Positions 38,152 through 47,021 are shown, numbered from the stretch's first letter. The stretch is 55,002 nt of DNA from Pedosphaera sp. (GCA_028293285.1 JAQGPC010000280.1:1-55002); one strand, 5' to 3'. Translations and numbers: made by a program. Notes: generated by a model from the letters alone, not told the origin.

Positions 38152-38682
38152 ATGAAAACGAGAAATTCCATTTCACAGATTACCCAGAAAAATGTGGAGG
38201 CCATCATTAAAATGGAAGAAGTTGCCAATAAAAATCGCAGCTTCGGAGAGCGCATTGCTGACCGGTTTGCCGCCATGGTTGGGAGTTGGACGTTCATCAT
38301 TATTCAGTCGGCAATTTTGGTTTTATGGGTTTGTCTTAATGCCATGGCGTGGATCAAACATTGGGACCCATATCCATTTATATTGCTAAACCTCGGACTA
38401 TCGTTTCAAGCGGCCTATGCGAGCCCGATCATCATGATGAGTCAAAATCGCCAGGCAAAGGTGTTGGAGCAGCGCAACCAACTGGACTTGCAGATCAATT
38501 TGCTCGCTGAACGGGAGAATACGGAAATATTACGATTATTGCATCGGCTTTGTGAGAAACTGGATGTTCCCGTGGCCGACCGCCCCACGGCAGAATGCCT
38601 GGAGCAAGTCACCAAACCGGAAGCTCTCGTGCATCAAATAGAACGCACAGTTCGCAAAAATGGGAAGCATGCAAAGGCATGA
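38152..38682 (+). CDS. DUF1003 membrane protein
   Basis: The ATG at 38152 gives 176 aa; the TTG at 38068 is not favoured. The DUF1003 core is clear: SFGERIADRFAAMVGSWTFI opens the first of two membrane helices (WTFIIIQSAILVLWVCLNA and FILLNLGLSFQAAYASPI), followed by the conserved NRQA and a long amphipathic helix (LEQRNQLDLQINLLAEREN). Both ends are cytoplasmic. Function of the family is unknown. It stands inside the response-regulator array, but no link is proven. Confidence 0.9.
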   Translation: MKTRNSISQITQKNVEAIIKMEEVANKNRSFGERIADRFAAMVGSWTFIIIQSAILVLWVCLNAMAWIKHWDPYPFILLNLGLSFQAAYASPIIMMSQNRQAKVLEQRNQLDLQINLLAERENTEILRLLHRLCEKLDVPVADRPTAECLEQVTKPEALVHQIERTVRKNGKHAKA

Positions 38683-38940
38683 GTCTTCCTAAAAGTTTGC
38701 GATTGAAGTTGGTGAGTTGTTAGCGGGCGGTACTTAGATAGTAACTCGCCATATCCTACATGGGGTCTATACCTACTTTTCCCTGCCTAAATTACCTATA
38801 TCATTTTGATATTGCCGAACGTGTAGGACCGACCAGTTTTATTTTTCCGGTTTTTCACAATTGGTAAGGACTTTCCTTGTACAACAGTCAATTTTCAAAG
38901 GTTTTTCATAGTTGGCGTAAACGATCATGGATTCATCAAA

Positions 38941-39423
38941 ATGAAAACAGTCCTGGTAGTTGAAGACCGATTGGAAGATATCATTTTAATAAACCGCGTT
39001 TTGCAGCGGACGGCTTTTGCCTGCAAGATTCAGGTGGTCACCGATGGGCAGAAACTCATGGATTATCTTTCGGGGACGGGTCCCTATGCAAACCGTAACG
39101 AATATCCCATCCCCGCACTGATTCTGTTGGATATCAATACTCCGCGTCGCAACGGCCATGAAGCGCTGACGTGGGTTCGCTCGCAGTCTGAGTTTGAATT
39201 TCTGCCGGTGGTCATGTTGACCAGTTCAAGTGAGCAGTCAGACATTGAACGTGCGTACTGCGAGAGGGCGAATTCATACCTGGTCAAACCCGTGCTCTAT
39301 GGTGAATTTGAAAACATGCTCTCCTGTGTCCTGGATTATTGGCTAAACATAAATCATAAATCGTCCGCTCACACCGACTTCGCTGACACGGTTTGCACAT
39401 ACAATTTCGGTTCAGAAAGTTGA
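38941..39423 (+). CDS. Receiver-only response regulator 4
   Basis: 160 aa, start ATG. REC landmarks: VVEDRLED (second acidic residue is further along than usual), LILLDINTPRRNGHEAL for the phospho-Asp with Thr replacing Met before Pro, VVMLTSSSEQ and YLVKPV. The C-terminal 25 residues after the domain (NHKSSAHTDFADTVCTY) are specific to this copy. A 258-base upstream gap (38683-38940) holds no gene and may contain its promoter. Confidence 0.9.
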   Translation: MKTVLVVEDRLEDIILINRVLQRTAFACKIQVVTDGQKLMDYLSGTGPYANRNEYPIPALILLDINTPRRNGHEALTWVRSQSEFEFLPVVMLTSSSEQSDIERAYCERANSYLVKPVLYGEFENMLSCVLDYWLNINHKSSAHTDFADTVCTYNFGSES

Positions 39424-39543
39424 TGCCCGGAGATTGATGGCCGCCTGAGCCAGGCATGGCTGTCGGGTCTTATCATTTAAATTGGTCCATGGACAATTTG
39501 ACCGGGAGCGTAGAGTGTGTCGAGGAGGTTTCTTATTGGCGTT

Positions 39544-39975
39544 ATGAAAACATTATTATCAGTGGATGATGGAGAGGACGATGTCTTCTTCATGAGAAAG
39601 GCCGTTCAGCAATCCGGGATCGATTGCATGTTGGAAGTTGCAAATACCGGAGACCAGGCGATGGAGTATCTTTCAGGTGCGGGTCTCTACAAGGATCGTT
39701 ATGCCTATCCGCTGCCGGAAGTGATCTTGCTGGACATCAAAATGCCGGGACGCGATGGCTTTGAAGTGCTGGGATGGATCCGAAAGCAGTCGCAACTGAA
39801 GACAATTCCGGTGGTAATGCTCACGAATTCGGAAGAGCCCAAGGACATTGAACGCGCTTACCGCGAGGGGGCCAATTCGTATTTGCTCAAGCCGCACGAT
39901 TTTGAAGAATTCCAAAAAGAATTGCCCATCCTGATGAAATATTGGCTGGAGATGAATAATACAGTCGCAAGTTAG
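39544..39975 (+). CDS. Receiver-only response regulator 5
   Basis: The ATG at 39544 gives 143 aa (MKTLLSVDDGEDD). A GTG at 39517 is in frame; a gaggagg run at 39523-39529 lies 14 bases ahead of the ATG, a long spacing for a Shine-Dalgarno site. Key residues: SVDDGEDD, VILLDIKMPGRDGFEVLGWIRK, VVMLTNSEE and YLLKPH. It is very close to regulators 3 and 12 in sequence. REC-only, no output domain. Confidence 0.9.
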   Translation: MKTLLSVDDGEDDVFFMRKAVQQSGIDCMLEVANTGDQAMEYLSGAGLYKDRYAYPLPEVILLDIKMPGRDGFEVLGWIRKQSQLKTIPVVMLTNSEEPKDIERAYREGANSYLLKPHDFEEFQKELPILMKYWLEMNNTVAS

Positions 39976-40027
39976 GGGAGCGGTTCAAACCATTCTTGGG
40001 CAGGGTGAATCACCCCATATTCAGTCA

Positions 40028-40522
40028 TTGGATTCTCTACACACTACGCTGCACAAATGGGTCAATCCCTCAACAGTATTAATAACCGGCATCGTGTTGA
40101 TCGTGGATGATAATGAAGATACGCGCCTGCTTTTGACGCGGGCATTTCAGAAAGCCAATTCTTCCTGCGTGTTAAAGGTCGTTAAAAACGGTTTGGAAGC
40201 ACTCAAGTATCTTGAAGGAAAAGACGAGTGTGCAGACCGCGATTCGCATCCTTTACCGAGCATGGTGCTGCTTGATTTAAATATGCCGAAGAAGAGTGGT
40301 TTTGAAGTTTTACAATGGATACGGCGGCACCCTGCATTTAAGCGAATGGTGGTGGTGGTATTTACCAATTCAGAAAAGCAAAAGGACATTGATCAGGCTT
40401 ACGATCTGGGCGCCAATTCCTATTTGATAAAGAGCCCATCTTCTCCGGAATTTTTGGAATTCATCAAGAACCTGGACACCTACTGGTCCAAACATAACTG
40501 CGGGCCGGTTGATTTTTCTTAA
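40028..40522 (+). CDS. Receiver-only response regulator 6
   Basis: 164 aa from a TTG start; the exact start is doubtful because the first 20 residues are not conserved and no ATG is in frame, and a GTG at 40094 (giving VLIVDDNEDT) is an alternative. REC landmarks: LIVDDNED, MVLLDLNMPKKSGFEVLQWIRR, VVVFTNSEK and YLIKSP, where Ser replaces the Pro after the active Lys. No output domain. Confidence 0.85.
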   Translation: MDSLHTTLHKWVNPSTVLITGIVLIVDDNEDTRLLLTRAFQKANSSCVLKVVKNGLEALKYLEGKDECADRDSHPLPSMVLLDLNMPKKSGFEVLQWIRRHPAFKRMVVVVFTNSEKQKDIDQAYDLGANSYLIKSPSSPEFLEFIKNLDTYWSKHNCGPVDFS

Positions 40523-40881
40523 CTACAGTGAACTGACAGGCTCTTCCTCCCTGTTCATGTTAACGCCCGCAAATAGCGTTATACTTCCGCAAGGCTCGCT
40601 TCGGTCAGGGACTAATATTCTGCCGCTTGTGTCCAACAGTAAGACTTTAAGGGGTGAACATAGCCAATAAACAGTGTATTGCGTTACACAAGCCCATGCG
40701 ATGATTCCAGTTGGCAATTCAAAGGAGGTTTAGGCCAAGGCACTTGGAAGTTTTTTGAAATAAAAGTCCCACTTTGGTGTCAAAAATCCATTAAAGGAGG
40801 CCATTCAGATAAAATCGGCATAAAAACAGCTATTTGATCTTCAAGTTCGAGGACAGTTCAACTTCGGACAAACTAAAAGCC
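40523..40881. other. 359-bp gap between regulators 6 and 7
   Basis: No gene, terminator or clear operator was recognised. Two aaaggagg words (40723 and 40794 regions) resemble ribosome-binding sites but are not followed by a credible reading frame except the known start at 40882, which lies too far away. Confidence 0.4.
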
Positions 40882-41313
40882 ATGTCGAAATTGCCCAAAG
40901 AAAACTATCGGGTGCTGATGGCAGACGATTCAGAAGATGATCGTTTGCTAATGCGCCTGGCTTTTCGAAACAATCCTGCGTTCGTTCTGGTGGGAGAGGT
41001 TGAAAACGGCGAAGCGGCAATAGACTATTTAACCGGAAAAGGGGAATTTTCCGACCGGGAAAAATATCCATTTCCTGACTTATTATTGTTGGATTTAAAA
41101 ATGCCGCAATGTGATGGCTTCATGGTTTTGAAGTGGCTGCGAGACCAAATATTTCCAAAATTGAAAGTGGTGGTTTTATCAGGTGACAGCGTGGAAGAAG
41201 ACGTGGCTAAAACTTCTGAATTGGGCGCGCATGGATATCAACTGAAAGCTGCGTCAATATTAGAGCGGCAGAAGAACATTCGCAGTCTCGAAGAAACATT
41301 GGTCGGCGTGTGA
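40882..41313 (+). CDS. Receiver-only response regulator 7 (ADDSEDD subtype)
   Basis: The ATG at 40882 gives 143 aa. This copy belongs to a second subtype in the array: it starts with a VLMADDSEDDRLLMRLAF strand, has EKYPFPDLLLLDLKMPQCDGF for the phospho-Asp, replaces the switch Thr by Ser (VVVLSGDS), and has YQLKAAS around the Lys, without the usual Pro. Its nearest relatives by eye are regulators 9 and 10. The C-terminal helix is short. Confidence 0.88.
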   Translation: MSKLPKENYRVLMADDSEDDRLLMRLAFRNNPAFVLVGEVENGEAAIDYLTGKGEFSDREKYPFPDLLLLDLKMPQCDGFMVLKWLRDQIFPKLKVVVLSGDSVEEDVAKTSELGAHGYQLKAASILERQKNIRSLEETLVGV

Positions 41314-41381
41314 GGGGTAAGCACTTGTTTGACAAACGAATGTTCCGGCAGAAATTTAGTTGGCTCTTAGTTTGAAGCCGT

Positions 41382-41840
41382 ATGCAAACGAATCCTGCAA
41401 CCGAGCCGATCTTGATTGCTGAAGACGACCCGAATGACGTTCTGCTGTTGCAACTTGCCTTGAAAAAAAACGGAATGGAAGGTTCCGTCCAGATTGTGGG
41501 GGACGGCCAGGAGGCAATTAATTATCTTCGCGGGGAGCCTCCCTACAACGACCGGCAGAAATATCCTTTTCCACGGCTGATTTATACCGATCTGAAAATG
41601 CGTCGGCGTGACGGCTTCGATATGCTGGCCTAGCTTCGGAATAATCAGGATTGCGCGGTGATTCCGGTGATCGTCCTTTCCGCTTCCCAACAGGATTCGG
41701 ACATCAAGAAAGCTTACCAGCTTGGCGCCAATGCCTATCTGGTCAAACCTTCTTCCTTGAACGAGCTTGCGGAAATGATTCGTACCAGCATGGAATTTTG
41801 GAAGATATGCCAGAAGCCGCACGTGCCTTCGAAGTGTTAA
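41382..41840 (+). pseudogene. Receiver-only response regulator 8, split by an in-frame amber stop
   Basis: One uninterrupted frame of 152 codons except for a TAG at 41631-41633. The sequence reads DGFDMLA-stop-LRNNQDCAVIPVIVLS; related copies have Trp (L-x-W-I/L) at this place, so TGG to TAG is the simplest explanation. Other residues remain: AEDDPND, YTDLKMRRRDG (Pro after Met changed to Arg) and YLVKPSS. It is the partner of regulator 1 by sequence. It could be a recent nonsense mutation, a sequencing error, or a gene read through by suppression. Confidence 0.85.
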
Positions 41841-41881
41841 GCATGAAGGGGCGGATACTAAAGCCAAAGAAGGCTGTCACT

Positions 41882-42328
41882 TTACTCTTCCGAGGCAACG
41901 GCAAATCCATCCGAGCCCGCCACCAATTCTTCCAGGTCGTGGAGAATTTTCAGGCCTTCGGCGCCGGAGGAAGGTTTATTACGGTAAAAATGCGCACCGG
42001 ATTTAGTGCTGAGCGCTCGCTGTTCCTCAAGCAGATGATCCGATAAAACCACTACTTTTAATCCGGGAAAGGATTGTGCCTGCAACCAATCCAAAACTCC
42101 AAAGCCGCTTATGCCGGGCATCTTTAGATCCAATAGCAACAAGTCTGGAAAGGGATATTTCTGGCGATTACTGTAAATGCCGCTACCGCTCAGATAGGCT
42201 TGGACCTGTTCGCCGGTAAATACTTCTCCTGCGAGGACCAGTTTTGGATGATTGCGGAAGATGATCCGCATCAGCAAACGGTCGTCCTCAGAATCATCGG
42301 CCATCAATACGGAATAGCGTTCTTTCAT
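41882..42328 (-). CDS. Receiver-only response regulator 9 (ADDSEDD subtype)
   Basis: The ATG at 42328 gives 148 aa (MKERYSVLMADDSEDD); the long open extension upstream reads through the remains of regulator 10 in another frame and is not coding. REC landmarks: DDSEDDRLLM, LLLLDLKMPGISGFGVLDWL, VVVLSDHL (Ser in place of Thr), FYRNKPSS. The 3' end overlaps nothing; it converges with regulator 8, 41 bases apart. Confidence 0.88.
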   Translation of the reverse strand: MKERYSVLMADDSEDDRLLMRIIFRNHPKLVLAGEVFTGEQVQAYLSGSGIYSNRQKYPFPDLLLLDLKMPGISGFGVLDWLQAQSFPGLKVVVLSDHLLEEQRALSTKSGAHFYRNKPSSGAEGLKILHDLEELVAGSDGFAVASEE

Positions 42329-42389
42329 GACAAGATTGCATTTTTCCGAGTATTTCCTAACTCCAGAAGAAGGCAAGCTCACTTTTCGC

Positions 42390-42836
42390 TTAACTGCTCC
42401 GCTCAGAAGGAGAGCCATCAAGCAATACTTCGAGGCCGCGGAGGATGTGTTGCTGTTCGGCCTTGGAGGCGGTCTTGGTATGATAGGCGTCTGCGCCCAA
42501 GTCCAATGTCCGGGACTTGTCGTAATCCAGCCGGGCACCGGATAAAACTACACTTTTAAATTAGGAAACGATTGTTGTTGCAACCAGCCCAGCACGTCGT
42601 AGTCGGTGAAGCCGGGCATTTTCAAATCGAGCAGGAGCAGGTCTGGGAATGGATATTCCTCGCGGTTACCGTAAATGCCGGTTCCGCTGAGATAGGCAAT
42701 GGTTTCTTCTCCGCTTGAAACTTCCGCCACGAGTCCCAGCTTGGGATGCTCACATAAGACCGTTCGTATGAAGAATCGGTCATCTTCTGAGTCATCCGCC
42801 ATGAGGATGGAATAATGCTCTTTGCCTTGTTTTCAT
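42390..42836 (-). pseudogene. Receiver-only response regulator 10, two compensating frameshifts
   Basis: The DNA from the ATG at 42836 to the TAA at 42390 is 447 bases, exactly the length of its paralog regulator 9. Near the start one extra A in an AAAA run (atgaaaacaaggc) breaks the frame. In the middle one G is missing in aaagtgtag, where the relative reads L-K-V-V-V-L-S. Correcting both gives a complete ADDSEDD-subtype receiver ending ...LLDGSPSERSS. The middle block 42548-42802 is intact. Either the gene is newly dead or both indels are sequencing errors. Confidence 0.85.
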
Positions 42837-42934
42837 GATGGTTGCAGGTCGCTTTAGGTCAAACCGTTATTTCCCAAAGGCGGAAAAAAGGCAAGGTGGC
42901 TTTATAAGCATGCGAGCAAAATACTCGCGAATTA

Positions 42935-43387
42935 CTACAACCGGACGCTGGGTTGGATGGTTTCGCAACGTGGCAATTGACACTTTTGCCAGAAGTTGTG
43001 AATGACCTGCACCATCTCCGTGAGTTCCTCGATGGTGTGTGGTTTGCCAAACCAGGAATTGGCCCCGAGTTGGTAGGCTTTTTCCGCTTCGCAGTTGGTA
43101 TTGCTGCCACACATCACCGTCACGGGCATCAGCCGAAATGCCGGTTGGCAGCGCAACCATTTTAAAAATTCGCCGCCTTCCATGCGGGGCAGCCGCCAAT
43201 CCAACAGGATAAGTTCGGGCAAAGGATAGGTTTTACGATCTGCATAAAGGCCGTGGCCGAGGAGATATTCCATGGCTCTTTCGGCGCTGCCTAATACCGC
43301 CACAGGCTGGCAAAGACCCTTTCTTCGCAATGCGACGCCGAGCAACATGGCATCATCCACGTTATCTTCAACCACCAGTATTTTCAT
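42935..43387 (-). CDS. Receiver-only response regulator 11, switch Thr replaced by Cys
   Basis: 150 aa, ATG start. REC landmarks: ILVVEDNVDDAMLL, LILLDWRLPRMEGGEFLKWL, then PVTVMCGSNTN where the position normally Thr or Ser is Cys, and SWFGKPHT for the Lys. The change at the switch residue suggests altered or lost phosphoryl signalling. It is the most divergent member of the array. Its C-terminal tail (KCQLPRCETIQPSVRL) is unique. Confidence 0.88.
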   Translation of the reverse strand: MKILVVEDNVDDAMLLGVALRRKGLCQPVAVLGSAERAMEYLLGHGLYADRKTYPLPELILLDWRLPRMEGGEFLKWLRCQPAFRLMPVTVMCGSNTNCEAEKAYQLGANSWFGKPHTIEELTEMVQVIHNFWQKCQLPRCETIQPSVRL

Positions 43388-43502
43388 AATGTACGAGGTG
43401 CAGGAGCACGAAGAGAGTAGTCCGTGAGATTGCTGCGTCCATGGGGTGGTTACCCTAAGAGATTAATGATCTGGCAGACTCCAGGTTCGCAAAGAGATGC
43501 TG

Positions 43503-44288
43503 CTATTCGCCGGGATAGCCAGGCACGTCCGGGCCGGAATTTGGCTCGCGGAAATTCATGACGCGCAATTGAGCCGGCTTCAATGCCAGGACATGGCCAT
43601 CATAAAATAATCCATTCATGCGATTGTTGTGGCGGGGAGGATAATGGCTTACGGCATTGAAAGGAATCCATGGGCCGCGTGGCGGCGTGCTCATGCCTGA
43701 ATCAGAACAGCCCGGGCTGCGGCGGTGATCCCACACGATGAGTCGCTCGCTCGTTTGCGTGATAAATGAATCGCGCTGCAACATGGGACTGCCGGTGGTG
43801 TAGTTCATGCCGTAGCCACATTGCCATTGTTGTTCGACGGGGCACTTGAAAATATTGGTGGTTCCAAAATAGCCGAAGAGTAAACCGTTTTTGAAACCAG
43901 CGCCGGGAATGCCATCGGGAATCTGCGTGGGATCATAGGGTGCCCACCATTCTTCGTTGGGGCCAGTGGATGGGGGACTGTTGGGGCCGTTACCGCTGGG
44001 CACGCCTGCGCTTAGGCCATTGGGATCATTCGGTGTGTCGGGGCAGGAACGATGGGGGGCATTGCGGTCGCCGTAATCGGGACGATACATCGTATAAGCA
44101 AGGCCGATTTGTTTGAGGTTGTTGAGGCATTGGGTCTGGCGGGCCTTGTCTTTGGATTTGGACAGGGCAGGCAGGAGCAGTGCGGCGAGGATGGCGACAA
44201 TGGCGATGACGACCAACAGTTCAATAAGCGTGAAAGCATTTCGATGAAGCTGGTACGGCGGCTTTAGGAATGTTTGACACAGGTTCAT
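43503..44288 (-). CDS. Prepilin-type protein with H-X9-DG tail
   Basis: 261 aa. The leader ends in [20 protein letters not shown], a prepilin cleavage site and membrane helix, followed by [21 protein letters not shown]. The middle is Pro/Gly-rich with a [14 protein letters not shown] segment, and the C-terminus carries [14 protein letters not shown], the H-X9-DG header typical of PVC DUF1559-like pseudopilins. It should be an inner-membrane-inserted, peptidase-processed fibre or secretion subunit. It lies within the response-regulator region, transcribed opposite to regulator 12. Confidence 0.88.
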   Translation of the reverse strand: MNLCQTFLKPPYQLHRNAFTLIELLVVIAIVAILAALLLPALSKSKDKARQTQCLNNLKQIGLAYTMYRPDYGDRNAPHRSCPDTPNDPNGLSAGVPSGNGPNSPPSTGPNEEWWAPYDPTQIPDGIPGAGFKNGLLFGYFGTTNIFKCPVEQQWQCGYGMNYTTGSPMLQRDSFITQTSERLIVWDHRRSPGCSDSGMSTPPRGPWIPFNAVSHYPPRHNNRMNGLFYDGHVLALKPAQLRVMNFREPNSGPDVPGYPGE

Positions 44289-44448
44289 CTCTGACCCGCT
44301 GGGCGGGTAGAAGACTTGTGGCAGGTTCGATATATTTTGTCAAATATAACGGTGGTTCATTTTTGCACCGGTCTCCACATCTTGATGATACCCGGCAGCG
44401 TTTTGGATGGCTTGACAGTGTGGCTGGATAAAAGGCAGATTCCCGCAC

Positions 44449-44898
44449 GTGACCGAGGACGATAAATTTCTTGGGGCTTTTGAGACGTGCACGCTGCCAT
44501 TTGAGCAATGGCATCACCGGGAACATATCAGGGTTGCATATCTTTATCTGTGCCGGTATCCGCTGGAAACGGCGATGGCCAAAATGCGTTCGGGGTTGAA
44601 GGCCTTAAATATGGTACACCAAGTGCCGGAAGCGCTGGATCGCGGCTATCACGAGACGTTGACGATGGCCTGGATGCATTTGGTGCATTGCACATTGTGC
44701 GAGTTTGGGCCGGGTGAAACTGCGGATGTGTTCATGGACAAACAGGCGCAGCTCCTTTCCAAACGCGCGCTGCTGCTTTTCTATTCGCGAGATCGCATCA
44801 TGTCGTTGGAAGCGAAGCACGGGTTTGTGGAACCTGACCTGACGCCGTTGCCGCAGAGCCGGAAGAGCGTGAAATTGCCGTCGCAAGTTACGGAATGA
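44449..44898 (+). CDS. Conserved hypothetical helical protein
   Basis: 149 aa from a GTG start, soluble. It contains FLGAFETCTLPFEQWHHREHIRVAYLYL and ALDRGYHETLTMAWMHLV, a His/Trp-rich helical arrangement I have seen in widespread uncharacterised proteins but cannot name. The histidine-rich face (HHREH, YHETLT) could bind a metal, which is speculation. A perfect 8-bp stem (44936-44943 with 44974-44981) lies 38 bases downstream and may end its transcript, though no T run follows. Confidence 0.65.
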   Translation: MTEDDKFLGAFETCTLPFEQWHHREHIRVAYLYLCRYPLETAMAKMRSGLKALNMVHQVPEALDRGYHETLTMAWMHLVHCTLCEFGPGETADVFMDKQAQLLSKRALLLFYSRDRIMSLEAKHGFVEPDLTPLPQSRKSVKLPSQVTE

Positions 44899-45159
44899 CA
44901 AATTGGCGAAGATTAGCTAGTATGGTTTAGGATTTCCTCCGGCTGAGTTGTTCCCCGCATGAGGGTTTTCTTGGCCGGAGGATTATGAATTGCAAGAGGA
45001 GGAAGTATTAACCGCCGCAACGAGATAGCCTTGGCAACCGCTTGACAGTGCAGGCAGACAGGGCGACGGTGGGCATAATGGGCAAGTCAGCGTGAGCGGC
45101 AACTGTAGAATCAGTTCACGTTTAAGGCCGCAGATATAAGCCGATTTATAAAGGAACTC

Positions 45160-45288
45160 ATGAACCAGTTATTCGCTTCTGTCGTAAATTACGGACCCGG
45201 TTCGGCCTGGCTATGGACATTGGGATTAACCTTGTTTGTGCTTAGTAGTGGAGTGCTGGTGTATATTTCCACCCGGCATCGGCCTTAG
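45160..45288 (+). CDS. 42-aa single-pass membrane peptide
   Basis: The frame starts at ATG after a good ribosome-binding site (aaaggaactc) and encodes MNQLFASVVNYGPGSAWLW followed by a hydrophobic helix (LGLTLFVLSSGVLVYI) and a basic end STRHRP. A spacer of 94 bases leads to response regulator 12. Small hydrophobic peptides beside regulators can be sensors or modulators, but that is only a guess. Confidence 0.55.
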   Translation: MNQLFASVVNYGPGSAWLWTLGLTLFVLSSGVLVYISTRHRP

Positions 45289-45382
45289 ATTAAATTTTTC
45301 TTCTGCGTCGCTTGACAACCTGACATTTGCGGGGAAGAGTGCTGAAAATTTTCCCCGGTTCATCAGGCGTTGCTATATATTT

Positions 45383-45823
45383 ATGAAGACGTTGTTGTTG
45401 GCTGAAGATAATGAAGATGATGTGTTTTTCATGGAGCGGGCGATTCAACAGCGCAAGCTGGGGTGCAGTCTGCGGATTGCCCGGGACGGCGAGGAGGTTA
45501 TCAATTACTTGAACGGCGAGGGCGCTTATGCGAATCGCGAGGCTTTTCCACTGCCAACGCTCATCCTGCTGGACATTAAAATGCCCCGGCGCAACGGGCA
45601 TGAAGTGCTGGAATGGATCCGCGAACATGAGACAGTGGCGACCATACCGGTCATCATGCTTACCAGTTCCAACCAAGACCTGGATGTGAACCGGGCTTAT
45701 CGCACCGGGGTCAATTCCTATCTCATTAAACCCGTCAAACACCAGGAATTTGAGGAGACGATGCAGGAGTTAGCGCATTACTGGCTTAAGCTGAATATCT
45801 CGCCAGCGTTGGATGGCTGCTGA
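45383..45823 (+). CDS. Receiver-only response regulator 12
   Basis: The ATG at 45383 gives 146 aa (MKTLLLAEDNEDDVFFMERA). All key residues are present: AEDNEDD, LILLDIKMPRRNGHEVLEWIRE, VIMLTSSN and YLIKPV. It is the nearest to the textbook Rcp1-like form (REC-only, loop GAYANREAFPLP). It lies 1.9 kb from the other members of the array, separated by the prepilin and a hypothetical gene. It is convergent with the HEAT-like gene. Confidence 0.92.
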   Translation: MKTLLLAEDNEDDVFFMERAIQQRKLGCSLRIARDGEEVINYLNGEGAYANREAFPLPTLILLDIKMPRRNGHEVLEWIREHETVATIPVIMLTSSNQDLDVNRAYRTGVNSYLIKPVKHQEFEETMQELAHYWLKLNISPALDGC

Positions 45824-45824
45824 T

Positions 45825-47021
45825 TTATTGAGCGGGTTGGACGGCTGCCTTGGCCTGCATGTTTTTCAAATCTTTTTTGGCTTCATCAAACGCTATCTTA
45901 AGTTTCGGGTCCTGCACCCGGTCTTCATAAGTAGCAATGAGGTCCAATCGGTCTTTAGCGAGCTTTAGATCTTCCGGCGTGGGATGCTTTTCGTTAATGA
46001 ATCCATCTTGATTTAAATCCTCGATGAAATTGGCGCGAGCTTTCACCGACAAGCTTTCGTCACGCACAGCGGTGTCAAAAAGTTGGTTCGCCTGGGGATT
46101 AGCCCCGGCATAATATAAGCCAACGCGGGCGAGGGCCTCCCGTTGGGCAGGGTCAACGCGGCTGTCGTTGTAGGCGGCGGCGGCAAGAGGCAGCGCCTGT
46201 TCGCCGAGGGATTTTTGCAGATATTTCAACGCGGCGCGATCCACTTGACCATCGGCCTGGATGAGCTGGGCCTCGGATACACTAACGAGCGAAGTGTCAT
46301 TATACATGGCCAAAATGGCGTAAAGATAATCACGGTCGTGTTTATTTACAGGGTCGGCAGGGGTCGCAGTGGTATGCGCCAATAAGTCCTTGGCGGCCGT
46401 CAGGGCGATGTCGCGATATTTATCGGGGGCGAGTTCCTGCAACGTGGTGGCGAGGTAAGCGACTTCCACGGCACGACCGGTCGTGGAGAGCACTTCGCCC
46501 AGCAGTTTCTCGGCATCGGGGCCGCCGATTTGTTTGGAGACATCGAATAAACCGAAGCGCAGTGAGGGCGGGACAACAAAATCTGTCTGGATACGCGAGC
46601 CCTTGGCGCGGCCCAGTCCTTGAGAATCGTAAGCGACGTCCTGATTCTGCATCAGGAATTCGCGAATGGCGGGCAGGGCGTTGGTGCCGGCATCAATCAG
46701 GCTTTCGAATTGCGCGATGGCGATGCGAGTGTTGCGGCTGGAATTGCCGAGCTTGGCGGCCTTGAGTTTCTCAATGATTTCGGTGGGCGTCGATTGGGCG
46801 GAAATGGTTGCAACAGTTTCCGGTGTATAAACCGATTGCCCGGCACGCCGGTTGCCGGCCTTGCTTAATGCGGCTTCGAGATCGGCCTTTTCCTTGTCCC
46901 ACGCAGCCTGCTGGCTGGCGAGTTGAGCGGCAGCCTGCGCGTGTTGACGGCTGGTGGCGATGGTCCAAGAGATCGCGCAGCCAGCGGCGGTAATCAGTAA
47001 AACGAATAAAATCTTTTTCAT
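45825..47021 (-). CDS. Secreted helical-repeat protein of unknown function
   Basis: The ATG at 47021 (398 aa) begins a signal or anchor, MKKILFVLLITAAGCAISW; the upstream frame to 47093 is not needed. Residues about 30-75 form a coiled coil (QAAAQLASQQAAWDKEKADLEAAL). The rest is alpha-helical with ARM/HEAT-like pairs (DRAALKYLQKSLGEQALPLAAAAY, DPAQREALARVGLYYAG). No catalytic motif is visible. The C-terminal helix ends in Lys-Ala-rich residues. Probably a scaffold in the periplasm. Confidence 0.7.
   Translation of the reverse strand: MKKILFVLLITAAGCAISWTIATSRQHAQAAAQLASQQAAWDKEKADLEAALSKAGNRRAGQSVYTPETVATISAQSTPTEIIEKLKAAKLGNSSRNTRIAIAQFESLIDAGTNALPAIREFLMQNQDVAYDSQGLGRAKGSRIQTDFVVPPSLRFGLFDVSKQIGGPDAEKLLGEVLSTTGRAVEVAYLATTLQELAPDKYRDIALTAAKDLLAHTTATPADPVNKHDRDYLYAILAMYNDTSLVSVSEAQLIQADGQVDRAALKYLQKSLGEQALPLAAAAYNDSRVDPAQREALARVGLYYAGANPQANQLFDTAVRDESLSVKARANFIEDLNQDGFINEKHPTPEDLKLAKDRLDLIATYEDRVQDPKLKIAFDEAKKDLKNMQAKAAVQPAQ

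Noticed and set aside
42329-42538. Extended N-terminus for regulator 9
   Set aside because: It reads through the remains of regulator 10 in another frame.
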